From: Martinezella miluonensis
GTDB lineage: Bacteria > Pseudomonadota > Alphaproteobacteria > Rhizobiales > Rhizobiaceae
Direction of reading: 5' to 3'
NCBI RefSeq assembly: GCF_900094545.1
Contig: NZ_FMAH01000005.1
Location: 124,001-188,000 of the forward strand
Length of the DNA: 64,000 nucleotides
A program made the position numbers and the translations under genes. The notes under the pieces are model-generated. The model searched no databases and was not told where the DNA came from. It saw only the letters and a program-made list of their open reading frames with translations. Positions 34,407-44,171 of this stretch are shown piece after piece; the stretch's first letter is position 1; each line of letters opens with the position of its first letter.

Positions 34407-35003
34407 ATGCCAGCAGCGAAGATTTTGATGATCACCGGTGATTTCACCGAAGACTATGAGACCATGGTGCCGTTCCAGACGCTGCTTGCCTGCGGCTATA
34501 CGGTCCATGCCGTGTGCCCCGGCAAGAATGCCGGCGAGACGGTGGCAACAGCCATTCACGATTTCGAAGGCGACCAGACCTATTCCGAGAAGCGCGGTCA
34601 TAATTTCGCGCTCAACGCTTCCTTCGCCAGCATCCGCGCCGAAGACTATGATGCGCTCGTCGTTCCCGGCGGCCGCGCGCCGGAATATCTGCGCCTCAAT
34701 CCCGATGTGATCAAGGCCGTGCAGCACTTCTTCGAGGCGGGCAAACCTGTTGCCGCCATCTGCCATGGCGCGCAATTGCTGGCGGCTGCAGGCGTTCTCA
34801 AAGGACGCACCTGCTCGGCCTATCCCGCCTGCCGTCCCGAGGTGGAACTTGCCGGCGGCATCTACGCCGATATTGCCATCAATGACGCTGTCGCCGATGG
34901 TAACCTCGTCACGGCACCGGCGTGGCCGGCGCATCCGTCGTGGCTGCGGCAATTCATGGCGGCGCTCGATGCCGCCGCTTTGTCGGAAGCAAACGCCGCC
35001 TGA
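34407..35003 (+). CDS. DJ-1/PfpI-family protein
   Basis: This 198-aa protein has the flavodoxin-like DJ-1/PfpI fold. The nucleophile elbow is [10 protein letters not shown] with C119 and H120. [13 protein letters not shown] is the typical preceding loop. Family members act as glyoxalases, deglycase-like or amidase enzymes, or chaperones. The activity here is not predictable. The ATG follows AAGGGAGGAAGACG. A ribbon-helix-helix gene begins 19 bp downstream, so the two are probably co-transcribed. Confidence 0.83.
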   Translation: MPAAKILMITGDFTEDYETMVPFQTLLACGYTVHAVCPGKNAGETVATAIHDFEGDQTYSEKRGHNFALNASFASIRAEDYDALVVPGGRAPEYLRLNPDVIKAVQHFFEAGKPVAAICHGAQLLAAAGVLKGRTCSAYPACRPEVELAGGIYADIAINDAVADGNLVTAPAWPAHPSWLRQFMAALDAAALSEANAA

Positions 35004-35022
35004 AACTGAAGGGGAGATGCGC

Positions 35023-35373
35023 ATGTGCGAATTGTTCATCAAGGCCGATGCCAAGCTCTGGGAAAGCACGACGCGGTCGCTCCGCATCGACGGCATGGTG
35101 ACCAGCGTCAGATTGGAGAATTTCTTCTGGTCGAAACTGGAGGAAATCGCACGGCGTGACGGCATGAACGTGGTGCAGCTGATTACCAGGCTGCACCATG
35201 AATCAATCGATGCCGGCCACGATCTCGGCAACTTCACGTCTTTCCTGAGGGTCTGCTGCGCGCGCTATCTCGACCTTCAGCTTGCAGGCGACGTTTCGAC
35301 CGATCTCTCCCAGCCTATCGCCGGCGTCGATGCTCCTGCCATCCTGGGGCGGGAACGTCTGAAATATCATTGA
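35023..35373 (+). CDS. Ribbon-helix-helix domain protein (RHH_4 type)
   Basis: This 116-aa small protein has a central ribbon-helix-helix-like motif: TRSLRIDGMVTSVRLENFF (strand) then WSKLEEIARRDGMNVVQLI (two helices). The pattern is that of the RHH_4 family widespread in alphaproteobacteria. These are thought to bind DNA, though direct evidence is scarce. I chose ATG 35023 because the GAAGGGGA site is correctly spaced for it and too close to the ATG at 35017. It follows the DJ-1 gene by 19 bp. Confidence 0.75.
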   Translation: MCELFIKADAKLWESTTRSLRIDGMVTSVRLENFFWSKLEEIARRDGMNVVQLITRLHHESIDAGHDLGNFTSFLRVCCARYLDLQLAGDVSTDLSQPIAGVDAPAILGRERLKYH

Positions 35374-35478
35374 CTGTGCTTGTCCTTCGCCGCGCCCCAC
35401 GCGGCGGAGGCCGCTCTATCTCCAGTCAGGCAATCGGAGAGTTTGTGCGACAGCCGGGGTGTGATTGGACAACGATCT

Positions 35479-36000
35479 CTAAAGCTTGGCAAAGGCCACA
35501 CTTCTCCAGATCCATCCGGCCTCCAGCGTTGTTTTCTGCAGCGGCGTCTTGATGGCGGCTGTGTCGAAGGCATAGTCGTAGATTAAGCCAAAGGATCCAT
35601 CCTCGCGGAAACCATAAGACTTCTCGAAGCTCTTTTCCGCCGTTTGGCCGCGAAAAGCTGATGCCACCAGAGCAATTGTTGGAATGCCCGCACGCCATTC
35701 GACCGACCATTCCTGGTCAACGGAGCGGACCTCTCCCTTTTGCTCATCAAACCGCATCAATACCTTGAAGAGCCGTTTGATGCCGGCTTTCGCAAAGAAC
35801 TCGTACCATCGCGCATCGACGATCTTCCACTCCGCAACAAGGTCCACGCCTTCGGCCGCACCGTCGCGGATGAAAAACGGCGCGGATTCCTGGTTGATCG
35901 ACAGCAGGGCGTTGCGAAGTGTGTCCACCGATTGGTGCACCGCGCCCTTTGCCGGATACTTTTTGCCGGTGAACAATTCCCAAAGGCCCATTTTCGCCAT
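35479..36000 (-). CDS. Conserved hypothetical protein (173 aa)
   Basis: I do not recognise a family. The protein begins MAKMGLWELFTGKKYPAKGA and contains WKIVDARWYEFFAKAGIKRLFKVLMRFDE, then beta-rich segments (EVRSVDQEWSVEWRAGIP, GSFGLIYDYAFDT). There is no signal peptide or membrane helix. Codon use and amino-acid composition are those of a real gene. A longer start at 36039 is possible but has no better ribosome-binding site. No neighbour gives a functional hint. Confidence 0.65.
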   Translation of the reverse strand: MAKMGLWELFTGKKYPAKGAVHQSVDTLRNALLSINQESAPFFIRDGAAEGVDLVAEWKIVDARWYEFFAKAGIKRLFKVLMRFDEQKGEVRSVDQEWSVEWRAGIPTIALVASAFRGQTAEKSFEKSYGFREDGSFGLIYDYAFDTAAIKTPLQKTTLEAGWIWRSVAFAKL

Positions 36001-36355
36001 CCGTGTCCATGTGAGGGAAGTCTGGCGATAGTGATACATGCGACACCATCAGCAGCAACCGCCATTTTTGGGGACATCGTTCAGCGCCGGCGGGATGGCG
36101 GGCAGGGTCGTCTTTCCACGGTAAAAATACAACCATAAAGGAGCCTGTTTTCGCCGGGGTATCCTTGGTTATTCTATGTTTAACAAGCCTATGGTGGGGG
36201 TTCGGATAATGACTATCGCGTGAGGCGTATCTGCTTAGCGCAACGCTTCCATGAGGTGCAAATCGATAGGAATGACGACGAAGAGGGCGATGCTCAGGCG
36301 GCCCATCAAGCGATTGTTGGACCAGATGATATCGGCCTCTACGGCCTCCTACCCT
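36001..36355. other. Intergenic region without a convincing gene
   Basis: These 355 bp lie between the hypothetical gene and the TetR gene, both on the minus strand. A minus-strand frame (about 36240-36346) reads plausibly (SNNRLMGRLSIALFVVIPID) and follows an AGGAGG, but has no start codon at proper distance. It may be a remnant. Otherwise only AT-rich promoter-like sequence around 36165-36185 is seen. Confidence 0.4.
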
Positions 36356-36976
36356 TCAAATAGTTTGGCTCGCGACTATTGGCTGAAGCCTGCCGGATAC
36401 GGGTAGGCGATCACTGATAAGCCGGGCTGCAGCCTCCGCTGCGGTCTCCATATAGCTCGGGTCGCGATGCAGCAGCACGACTGCAAACGAGCCGTCGAGG
36501 AGCAGCATGATCTGCCGGGCGAGCGGTGCGGCATCGTTGTCTGCTCCTGCTTCCATGAAGATCGTTGAGAGCCAATCCTCGACGCGCTTCTTGTGGGCGC
36601 GGGCGACAATCAAAGCCGGATGGCCGGGAAGATTAATCAGCTCGACCGATGTGCGCAGAAAGCCGCAGCCTTTCCATTTGGCAATGCGGGCGGAGTGGGC
36701 GAGATGGCGAAAGATGCCGCCGACTTTCTCGGCAATATCGCCTTCCGCCTCGTTGAACCAGCGCTTGAAGAGCGCGAGGTTCGGCTCGTCGCGCGCCTGC
36801 AGATGGGCGGCGATCAAGTCGTCCTTGCTGCGGAAATGATAGTAGAGGGTGCGCTTGGTCACCCCAGCCTTTTCTGCGATCGCATCGACGCTGACCGTCC
36901 GGATGCCGTCTTGTTGGAACAGTTTTCCGGCAGCCTGAAGAATACGGTCGCGCGTCGGCAGGGGCTTGTCTTTCAT
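36356..36976 (-). CDS. TetR-family regulator
   Basis: This 206-aa protein has an N-terminal TetR DNA-binding domain (about 8-55): RDRILQAAGKLFQQDGIRTV and VTKRTLYYHFRSKDDLIAAH. A C-terminal domain resembles the TetR_C group of AcrR-like regulators (GCGFLRTSVELINLPGHPA). It is divergent from an alpha/beta hydrolase gene 61 bp away and probably represses it and itself. Ligand unknown. Confidence 0.87.
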   Translation of the reverse strand: MKDKPLPTRDRILQAAGKLFQQDGIRTVSVDAIAEKAGVTKRTLYYHFRSKDDLIAAHLQARDEPNLALFKRWFNEAEGDIAEKVGGIFRHLAHSARIAKWKGCGFLRTSVELINLPGHPALIVARAHKKRVEDWLSTIFMEAGADNDAAPLARQIMLLLDGSFAVVLLHRDPSYMETAAEAAARLISDRLPVSGRLQPIVASQTI

Positions 36977-36984
36977 GGCTCAAA

Positions 36985-37006
36985 GTATACCGGGTAGTGA
37001 ATATAC
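36985..37006. promoter_or_regulatory. Candidate TetR operator between tetR and hydrolase
   Basis: GTATA (36985-36989) and TATAC (37002-37006) form inverted arms around ACCGGGTAGT, with a small TACCGGGTA palindrome inside. It is the only symmetric element in the 61-bp divergent promoter. Confidence 0.35.
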
Positions 37007-37037
37007 ACAACGCCGCAATCATCCCATCTTACGGGCC

Positions 37038-37967
37038 ATGAGCCAGCAACCACTCTCATCCTCGAACGCAAACAATCTGCCGATTTCCATTCGCTGTCAG
37101 GATGGCGTCGTTCTGGGCGGTCATCTTTGGCTTGCGGAGGCGAAGAAGCCGGAAGGCAGCGTCATCATCAATCCGGCAACGGGCGTCCTTGCGCGCTACT
37201 ATCATCGTTACGCGCAATTTCTGGCGCGACATGGATTTGATGTTCTGACCTTCGACTATCGCGGCATCGGCCAATCACGTCCGCAGCAGCTGCGCGGCTC
37301 CCGATATCGCTGGCGGGAGTGGGGCGAGCAGGATTTCGATGCAGCGCTTCGCTGGATGACGGCCGACCGGCGCAACGGCCCTCTCATGGTGGTCGGTCAC
37401 AGCATCGGCGGCTTCCTGCCGGGACTGGCCGAAAACGCTGGGAAGATCGACAGAATGCTGACGGTCGGGGCCCAATATGCCTGGTGGGGCGATTACATGC
37501 CGCGCCGGCGGCTCGGCCTCTTCGTCAAATGGCATGTCGCCATGCCCGTGATGACGGCCCTCTATGGCTATTTTCCCGGCCGTCGCCTTGGCTGGTTGGA
37601 AGACCTGCCGGCCGGCGTGGCGAACGAATGGAGCTTTCGCAGGCGCAGGTTCGAGCTTAGCCATCCGAGGGGAGAGAGGGAGGATGTGCTGCGCCGTATG
37701 GCCGCGGTCAAGGCGCCGATCCTGGCGGTTGCGGTTTCGGATGACGAACTTGGCACCGTGCCCGCCGTACGCCGTACGCTGAACTACTATACCGGCGCGC
37801 AGCGGGCAGCAGTGCTGCTGAAGCCTGAGGATTTTGGCCGTGACGCGATCGGTCATTTCGCTCTGTTCCACGACAGCCATGCGGCGGGCTTCTGGACCGA
37901 CACGCTGTCGTGGCTACGCGAGGGCAGCAATCCCTGGCCGGCAGCGGCGCTGAAACCGGAAGGCTGA
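37038..37967 (+). CDS. Alpha/beta hydrolase (serine)
   Basis: This 309-aa protein has the alpha/beta-hydrolase fold with nucleophile elbow GHSIGG (S122) and an opening strand VLTFDYRGIGQSRP. The C-terminal H is in DAIGHFALFHDSH. There is no signal peptide. It resembles the YheT-like / predicted alpha/beta-hydrolase group often found beside a TetR regulator. I started it at MSQQPLSSSN (37038) because upstream codons overlap the TetR gene. Substrate unknown, but the TetR pairing suggests induction by its own substrate. Confidence 0.82.
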   Translation: MSQQPLSSSNANNLPISIRCQDGVVLGGHLWLAEAKKPEGSVIINPATGVLARYYHRYAQFLARHGFDVLTFDYRGIGQSRPQQLRGSRYRWREWGEQDFDAALRWMTADRRNGPLMVVGHSIGGFLPGLAENAGKIDRMLTVGAQYAWWGDYMPRRRLGLFVKWHVAMPVMTALYGYFPGRRLGWLEDLPAGVANEWSFRRRRFELSHPRGEREDVLRRMAAVKAPILAVAVSDDELGTVPAVRRTLNYYTGAQRAAVLLKPEDFGRDAIGHFALFHDSHAAGFWTDTLSWLREGSNPWPAAALKPEG

Positions 37968-38035
37968 TCGTTCGCCTTGCTGTATTCATGAAATCTGAAT
38001 ATAGCTCCATGCCGATTATGTCGGCTAATCGTTAG

Positions 38036-39088
<1,053 letters not shown>

Positions 39089-39108
39089 AGCCTATGGGTG
39101 AGAACTGG

Positions 39109-39128
39109 TGGCCGCCGATAGGCGGCCA
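39109..39128. terminator. Compact hairpin between convergent genes
   Basis: TGGCCGCC (39109-39116), GATA, GGCGGCCA (39121-39128) is a perfect 8-bp stem with a tetraloop followed by TCTTCT, lying between the aldo/keto reductase stop and the RibD-like stop. Confidence 0.6.
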
Positions 39129-39169
39129 TCTTCTACGGGTAGTCTTCCGCAACGCCTTTGTGAACTGCC

Positions 39170-39874
39170 TCAAAGGGATGTGACGGCGTAACGCAGATGG
39201 ATCACACCCTGATCCAGCGTTTCGCAGCTTTTGAGAGCGAGTTGAATTTTGCCTGCCAGCCCCTCCGTGCCGAATTCCACGAAACTCTGACTTGCGGCGC
39301 GTCCATCCAGAGCAGGCGCAATGAGCAGGCTGATTTCGTCGACGAGGCCTTCCGCAAGCAGGGATCCGTTGATGCCGGCGCCGCCCTCGAGCAGCAGCCG
39401 TTTGATGCCGAGTTCGCGTTCAAGAGTGTCGAGCATGGCATGCATGTCGGGTTGGGCTTGCGCGGAAACGATGTAGGAAATGCCATCGGCCACCAGTTCG
39501 GCCAGGTGGCTGTCGGGCACATCGCTGCCGAGAAGGACGACGATGTGATCGCCGTCGATTTCGTTCCTGGCGAAATGCAGCTTGCCGGAGGTGTCGACGG
39601 CAATTGCATAGTTGCCGGCTTGCCGATTGGCGAAGTGGGAGGGGCGATCGACCTTGCCGTGCTCACGCGGCGGATGCGGCTCGCCCTTGCTCATTTCGGC
39701 CATGGTGACGCGGCCGACCATCCAGGCGTCGCCCGCCAGCTTTTCGTGGCATGATTGGTAGAGCGCCGTCCAATCGCCGAGCTTGCCGTCGGGGCTCGCC
39801 GTCCAGCGGCTGAGGTGCAATCCGCCGTCGAGCGAGGAGATCATATGGCAGATGACATAGGGCCTCATGGTCAT
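39170..39874 (-). CDS. RibD C-terminal/dihydrofolate-reductase-fold reductase
   Basis: This 234-aa protein has the RibD_C / DHFR-like fold: it opens [20 protein letters not shown], contains [20 protein letters not shown] and ends with [10 protein letters not shown]. It is longer than the bare RibD_C domain and lacks a deaminase, so it is a stand-alone NADPH-dependent reductase, not a riboflavin-synthesis enzyme by context. Its start overlaps the stop of the cupin gene (ATGA at 39871-39874), so the two are coupled. Probably controlled by the divergent LysR. Confidence 0.83.
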   Translation of the reverse strand: MTMRPYVICHMISSLDGGLHLSRWTASPDGKLGDWTALYQSCHEKLAGDAWMVGRVTMAEMSKGEPHPPREHGKVDRPSHFANRQAGNYAIAVDTSGKLHFARNEIDGDHIVVLLGSDVPDSHLAELVADGISYIVSAQAQPDMHAMLDTLERELGIKRLLLEGGAGINGSLLAEGLVDEISLLIAPALDGRAASQSFVEFGTEGLAGKIQLALKSCETLDQGVIHLRYAVTSL

Positions 39875-40266
39875 GCTGTCCCGAGATAGTCATCGTCGCT
39901 CACCTTCTCCATCCAGATCACCGCCGAACCGTTTTCCTTCTCGGCGATTGCGATGTGGCTCATGGCGCAATCGGGTGCCGCACCATGCCAGTGTTTTTCA
40001 CCGGGCTCGAACCAGACGATATCACCGGGGCGGATCTCCTCTATTGGACCGCCCTCACGCTGGACGCGCCCCAGTCCGGAGACGACGAGGAGGGTCTGGC
40101 CGAAGGGATGGGTATGCCATGCCGTGCGCGCGCCCGGCTCGAAGGTCACCGTTCCGCCACTCAGATTGCCTCGGCCGTTGAAGGGTGCATCGATGCGAAC
40201 CGTACCGGTAAAGTAGTCTTCCGGTCCCTTGGCCGAAGGTTGCGAGCCGCTTTGCTTGATGTCCAT
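39871..40266 (-). CDS. Cupin-domain protein
   Basis: This 131-aa single cupin barrel has metal-ligand motifs [19 protein letters not shown] and [17 protein letters not shown]. It resembles the cupins related to quinone-, mandelonitrile- or carboxymuconolactone-acting enzymes. It is the first gene of a two-gene operon with the RibD-like reductase and is divergent from a LysR regulator. A common role in detoxifying a small electrophile or quinone is plausible but unproven. Confidence 0.82.
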   Translation of the reverse strand: MDIKQSGSQPSAKGPEDYFTGTVRIDAPFNGRGNLSGGTVTFEPGARTAWHTHPFGQTLLVVSGLGRVQREGGPIEEIRPGDIVWFEPGEKHWHGAAPDCAMSHIAIAEKENGSAVIWMEKVSDDDYLGTA

Positions 40267-40333
40267 GCTCTTGAACTCCCTGATGAAAAATACGGCGCGG
40301 CGGCCGTTCTTCAGGGCAGCTTAGACTTGTCTG

Positions 40334-40352
40334 ATTGTTGAGACTATACAAT
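40334..40352. promoter_or_regulatory. LysR-type binding palindrome
   Basis: ATTGT (40334-40338), nine bases, ACAAT (40348-40352), an imperfect T-N11-A type LysR box in the 120-bp gap between the cupin operon (minus) and the LysR gene (plus). Confidence 0.5.
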
Positions 40353-40386
40353 ATAAATGGCATGGAACTATAGCTGAGGTTCATAA

Positions 40387-41280
40387 ATGCAGCGCGAGGA
40401 ATTGGTCGATCTGAACGCTTTTGCGGTCGTTGCCGAAGAAAAGAGCTTCACGCGCGCCGCGGCCAAGCTCGGCACGTCGCAATCGTCCCTCAGCCATACG
40501 ATCCGGCGTCTTGAGGCGAGGCTCGGCGTGCGTCTGTTGACGCGGACAACCCGCAACGTCGCGCCAACCGAAGCCGGGGAGCGGCTGCTGGCGACGCTTC
40601 GGCCGGCGTTGGAAAGCATCGGCGCCGAGCTTGCCTCCTTGAGCGAATTGCGCGAGAAGCCCGCCGGCACCATCCGCATCACGACCTCGGAACACGCGGC
40701 CGTCACTGTCCTGTGGCCGGCGCTCGAAAGGCTCCTGCCGCAATATCCCGACATCCACGTCGAACTCAGTATCGATTCCGGCTTGCGGGATATCGTTGCC
40801 GATCGTTTCGATGCCGGGGTACGGCTTGGAGAGGCAATTGCCAAGGACATGATTGCTGTGAGGATCAGTCCCGATATGCGAATGATCGTCGTCGGTTCTC
40901 CAGCTTATCTTGACAGGCATCCCGCCCCGAAAACGCCGAATGATCTCGCCGAGCATAGCTGCATCAATCAGCGCTTGCTGAGTGCCGGCGGTCTCTATGC
41001 CTGGGAATTGGAAAAGGACGGGCGCGAGGTACGCGTCCGGGTAGACGGACGGCTTGTGTTTAACAATGTCGGCATGATCGTGCGGGCCGCGAAGGCGGGA
41101 CTGGGCCTTGGCTTCGTCATGGACGATCACGTTGCCGAGGATCTGGCGAGCGGCCGGCTGGTGCAGGTTCTCGGCGATTGGTGCACGCCGTTCTCCGGCT
41201 ATCACCTCTATTATCCAAGCCGCCGGCAACCCTCGGCAGCCTTCTCCCTGTTGGTCGATGCTTTGCGCTATCGCGGCTGA
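40387..41280 (+). CDS. LysR-family regulator
   Basis: This 297-aa protein is a full-length LysR regulator. The winged helix-turn-helix (about 4-63) has FAVVAEEKSFTRAAAKLGTS and LSHTIRRLEARLGVRLLTR. The ligand domain has FDAGVRLGEAIAKDMIAVRI and MIVVGSPAYLDRHPAP. This subgroup (CrgA/YafC-like) often controls a divergent oxidoreductase operon, here the cupin-RibD pair. It resembles the truncated LysR at the window start. Confidence 0.9.
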   Translation: MQREELVDLNAFAVVAEEKSFTRAAAKLGTSQSSLSHTIRRLEARLGVRLLTRTTRNVAPTEAGERLLATLRPALESIGAELASLSELREKPAGTIRITTSEHAAVTVLWPALERLLPQYPDIHVELSIDSGLRDIVADRFDAGVRLGEAIAKDMIAVRISPDMRMIVVGSPAYLDRHPAPKTPNDLAEHSCINQRLLSAGGLYAWELEKDGREVRVRVDGRLVFNNVGMIVRAAKAGLGLGFVMDDHVAEDLASGRLVQVLGDWCTPFSGYHLYYPSRRQPSAAFSLLVDALRYRG

Positions 41281-41523
41281 TGGCGAATATCGATGCCTAT
41301 GTCGATCACGAAGCGGCAGAAAGTGTCGGCGCAGCCAGTGAAAGCTGCCTGAAAAAGAGGCGATGTTGCGCCTTCCGGGCAGCCTGTTGTCGATACCAAG
41401 CTGATTGTCCGGATTCTCGAAAACTAAAATCATAAATTGCGGTCTAATTCGCTTTTCCTGCCAATATTATTTCTATACCCAGCTTACGCAGCTATGGAAT
41501 CCAGGCCGGTCGGGGGACACGGA

Positions 41524-42558
41524 ATGCTTCTTGATGATCTTACCGCGCTTGGCCGATCCGGCTTGCGTGTCAGTCCGCTTGCCCTGGGAACCATGACTTT
41601 CAGCGAAGGCCTCACTTGGCAGGCTGGTACAAACGGGCCTGCGGCCATCCTGGATCGTTATCTCGCTCTCGGCGGCAATTATCTCGACACCGGCAGAGGA
41701 GATGCAAAACCGGGGGCTCAGACGATTGTCGGCAACTACCTCGAGCGGACATCGCCCAGGCGCGAGCGGCTTGTCATCGGCGCCAAGTTCGGTGTCGATC
41801 AGCAGGGTGCCGGGCCTGGCCGCAAATCCATCATAGCAGCGTGCGAAGCGACGTTGCGACGGCTGCGCACGGATTATCTCGATCTCTTTTGGCTCGATAA
41901 TTGGGATATGCAGGTCCCTCTCGACGAAATACTGTCGGGATTGAACGATCTCATACAGTCGGGAAAACTGCGCTATTTCGGTATTTCCGATGCCCCGGCC
42001 TGGAAAGTTGCGCATGCGCAGCTGATTGCGCAATTTCACGGATGGGAGCCGTTCATCGGCCTGCAGATCGAATATTCGCTGGCCGCGCGGCTGTTTGAAA
42101 GCGAGCTCATTCCGATGGCGCGTGGAATGGGGCTCGGCGTCGTCTCGCATTCGCCGCTGAATGGCGGCCTCATCAGCGGAAAATACACACGCAAGAATAT
42201 CGCAAACCTCGAAACCGACCGTGCCTCGCCGTTTGCGCGGCATCCCGACGAGCAGCGTCTCGAAATCGTCGACGCCCTGATCCGTATCGCTGCCGAACTC
42301 GACACCACCACCGCCCGTGTCGCCCTTGCCTGGGCCCTGGCGCGGCCCGCCGTGTCGTCGACCATCATCGGTGTCCATACTCTTGAGCAGCTTGACGATG
42401 ACCTGGGTGCGCTCGATGTTCGGCTATCGCCCGAGCAGACGGCAACGCTCGATGTGCTGACGATTCCAGTTTATTCGCTTGATCTGCCGCAGATCTTGAA
42501 AGATGCGGCGCCATCCTTCTGTGTCGACTATGCCACGATGAAGCGCAGGCTCTCCTGA
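41524..42558 (+). CDS. Aldo/keto reductase family protein with degenerate active site
   Basis: This 344-aa protein has the aldo/keto reductase barrel (LGRSGLRVSPLALGTMTF at the start; SSTIIGVHTLEQLDDDL in the NADPH-binding end). Compared with the family tetrad, the Asp is present (NYLDTGRGDAKPG), but the position of the catalytic Tyr is Asp (D-T-G-R-G-D). The usual H in the YQIHRWD block reads FWLDNWD. The K in VIGAKFG is kept. It may therefore be inactive as a reductase or have another role. I started it at the ATG at 41524 with a GGGGGACACGG site. The frame is open upstream. Confidence 0.82.
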   Translation: MLLDDLTALGRSGLRVSPLALGTMTFSEGLTWQAGTNGPAAILDRYLALGGNYLDTGRGDAKPGAQTIVGNYLERTSPRRERLVIGAKFGVDQQGAGPGRKSIIAACEATLRRLRTDYLDLFWLDNWDMQVPLDEILSGLNDLIQSGKLRYFGISDAPAWKVAHAQLIAQFHGWEPFIGLQIEYSLAARLFESELIPMARGMGLGVVSHSPLNGGLISGKYTRKNIANLETDRASPFARHPDEQRLEIVDALIRIAAELDTTTARVALAWALARPAVSSTIIGVHTLEQLDDDLGALDVRLSPEQTATLDVLTIPVYSLDLPQILKDAAPSFCVDYATMKRRLS

Positions 42559-42651
42559 TTCCTTTCGGGCTTGCCTTTGCTGCGCGCGTTTCGTCTTCTC
42601 TTTTCGGCTGATCGTCCTATCTAAGCCCGCAATGGCAATAGGAGGAGCGGC

Positions 42652-42942
42652 ATGGGTGACGGGCTGCTGCCGCCGAATGTCGATCGCAATGTAGCCTCGG
42701 AACCCGCTGCCCGGTCGAGCGGTCGTATGGTCCTGCCTGACCATGAGGCACGATTTTCTTGGAAGACCGATGCCGAGATGGGCGAAAGGCTGCATCTTTT
42801 CAGGAAGGCGATCCGCCATCATCTTGCCGCGCTTTACGGAAAGATCGAGGTGAAGGCAGCTTCTATCCGGTTCTATTCGCGTAATTGGCGGAAGAACCTG
42901 CATTCTCGGCGTCAAAAAAGCTACTTTATACTAAGGCAATAG
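42652..42942 (+). CDS. Small hypothetical protein (96 aa)
   Basis: A 96-aa frame starts behind a strong TAGGAGGAGCGGC ribosome-binding site and is followed 50 bp later by an intrinsic terminator, so it looks like a short independent transcription unit. The protein is basic, with EMGERLHLFRKAIRHHLAALY helix and a tail rich in Arg and Lys (RNWRKNLHSRRQKS). No family recognised and no signal peptide. Confidence 0.5.
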   Translation: MGDGLLPPNVDRNVASEPAARSSGRMVLPDHEARFSWKTDAEMGERLHLFRKAIRHHLAALYGKIEVKAASIRFYSRNWRKNLHSRRQKSYFILRQ

Positions 42943-42991
42943 TACTTTCTGCCCTGTAAGCTCAGGCATTGCTGCCCTATTTCCCTGTTCG

Positions 42992-43023
42992 TGGCCTTGG
43001 TCGAAGGCCAGCGCTTTTTTTTT
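42992..43023 (+). terminator. Intrinsic terminator with nine T residues
   Basis: TGGCCTT (42992-42998), loop GGTCG, AAGGCCA (43004-43010), then GCGC and an uninterrupted run of nine T (43015-43023). This is a canonical terminator. It stands 50 bp after the 96-aa ORF and 24 bp before the CsbD ATG. Confidence 0.8.
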
Positions 43024-43046
43024 GAGCAAGCTGAGGAGACAAGACA

Positions 43047-43226
43047 ATGGATAAAAACCGTGTCGTAGGTGCCGCCAAGGAGGCAAGCGGCTCGATCAAG
43101 GAGGCCGCAGGAAAGCTGATCGGCAACGATCGGCTCCGGTTTAGAGGCACTGTCGAAAAGGTCGAAGGGAAAATCCTCGTCAAAGTCGGCAAGGCCAAGG
43201 ACGCCGTCAGGAAACTGCTTCGCTGA
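43047..43226 (+). CDS. CsbD-family stress protein (59 aa)
   Basis: This 59-aa ORF has the CsbD pattern: MDKNRVVGAAKEASGSIKEA followed by AGKLIGNDRLRFRGTVEKVE and a KVGKAKDAVRKLLR tail. CsbD-like proteins are small helical proteins that accumulate in stationary phase and general stress. In alphaproteobacteria many belong to the EcfG general stress regulon. The ATG follows CTGAGGAGACAAG. It begins a group with a BON-domain protein and a DUF992 protein. Confidence 0.85.
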   Translation: MDKNRVVGAAKEASGSIKEAAGKLIGNDRLRFRGTVEKVEGKILVKVGKAKDAVRKLLR

Positions 43227-43277
43227 CGCCGATCAGCATGTGAATTCCCATTCCTGCGATCCCACCGAGGCTCATTA

Positions 43278-43562
43278 ATGCTTTTCCTGCGCAAGCTTTC
43301 ATCGCTGACGACATTGCCGGATAGCCGAGCGACCTGTGCTGCCATCCGCAGCCTGATTGCCTATGCCGATGGGCTCGAGGGCTCGCGCATCGACGTTACC
43401 GCGATCGAGGGTGCGATCGTGCTGTCCGGTGTGGCATCCTCCAATGGGGCGCGCGAACGGGCGCTTTGGATTGCCGGCGAGTACGCCGGAGTTCGCATTG
43501 TCAACAACATCGCCGTCCGCGCCGATCAAGAACCTTCAGGCCAGTCCGAGATCGGCGTCTAG
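43278..43562 (+). CDS. BON-domain protein
   Basis: This 94-aa protein carries one BON domain (about 20-82): IDVTAIEGAIVLSGVASSNG and RIVNNIAVRAD are the strand-turn and final strand of the fold. BON proteins bind phospholipid or membranes and are usually stress-linked. It has no signal peptide, so is likely cytoplasmic. It lies 51 bp after csbD and 55 bp before the DUF992 gene, and may share their transcript. Confidence 0.82.
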   Translation: MLFLRKLSSLTTLPDSRATCAAIRSLIAYADGLEGSRIDVTAIEGAIVLSGVASSNGARERALWIAGEYAGVRIVNNIAVRADQEPSGQSEIGV

Positions 43563-43617
43563 CCGCGCAAATGCGGGCCGGACTGGTCATGGTGCTCAAA
43601 CTGTCGAAGGAGACGTC

Positions 43618-44136
43618 ATGAGAAAGATCTTTATTGTGGCCGCGGCTGTTTCCGTTGCCTTTGGTTCGGCGGCTTCCGCTGCCAGCACCCATCATCCCGC
43701 CAAGAAAGAGTCGGCGCAGGTCGCCTCCCAGCCGAAGGAACGTCTTGGAACTCTCTCCTGCGAGGTGGCAGGCGGCGTCGGCATGATCATCGGCTCCAAC
43801 AAGAAGGTCAGTTGCACCTTCAAGCAACGAACCGGCAAGGTCGAGCGCTATGTTGGCTCGATCGGCAAGCTCGGTATCGATGTCGGAGTCACCGGCAAAA
43901 GCTATTTGAGCTGGCTCGTGGTCAATACCGCTCCTACGCGTGTCGGTGATGGCGCCCTCGCCGGCACCTATGTCGGAGCGTCTGCCGGTGCTTCGGTAGG
44001 TCTTGGTCTAGGCGCCAACGCCCTGGTCGGCGGCAATTCGAAGAACTATGCGCTGCAACCGCTGAGCGCAGAGGCCGGAACCGGTCTCAACGTCGCGGCC
44101 GGTGTCTCCCGGCTGGAGCTGAGTGCCGTGCGATGA
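43618..44136 (+). CDS. DUF992-family exported protein
   Basis: This 172-aa protein has a Sec signal (MRKIFIVAAAVSVAFGSAASA, cleavage near 22). The mature part matches DUF992: GTLSCEVAGGVGMIIGSNKK, CTFKQRTGKVERYVGSIGKL and a Gly/Ala-rich C-terminus VGASAGASVGLGLGANALVGG. The two cysteines (in LSCEVAG and SCTFKQ) may form a disulfide. The family is confined largely to alphaproteobacteria, with unknown function in the periplasm or outer surface. A hairpin follows the stop. Confidence 0.85.
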   Translation: MRKIFIVAAAVSVAFGSAASAASTHHPAKKESAQVASQPKERLGTLSCEVAGGVGMIIGSNKKVSCTFKQRTGKVERYVGSIGKLGIDVGVTGKSYLSWLVVNTAPTRVGDGALAGTYVGASAGASVGLGLGANALVGGNSKNYALQPLSAEAGTGLNVAAGVSRLELSAVR

Positions 44137-44171
44137 CAGACGATCGCCATCGGTTTTAGGCGGACATAATG

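Noticed and set aside
36240..36346. Minus-strand frame after the TetR stop with an AGGAGG
   Set aside because: No start codon within reach of the AGGAGG. The first ATG gives only 23 residues.
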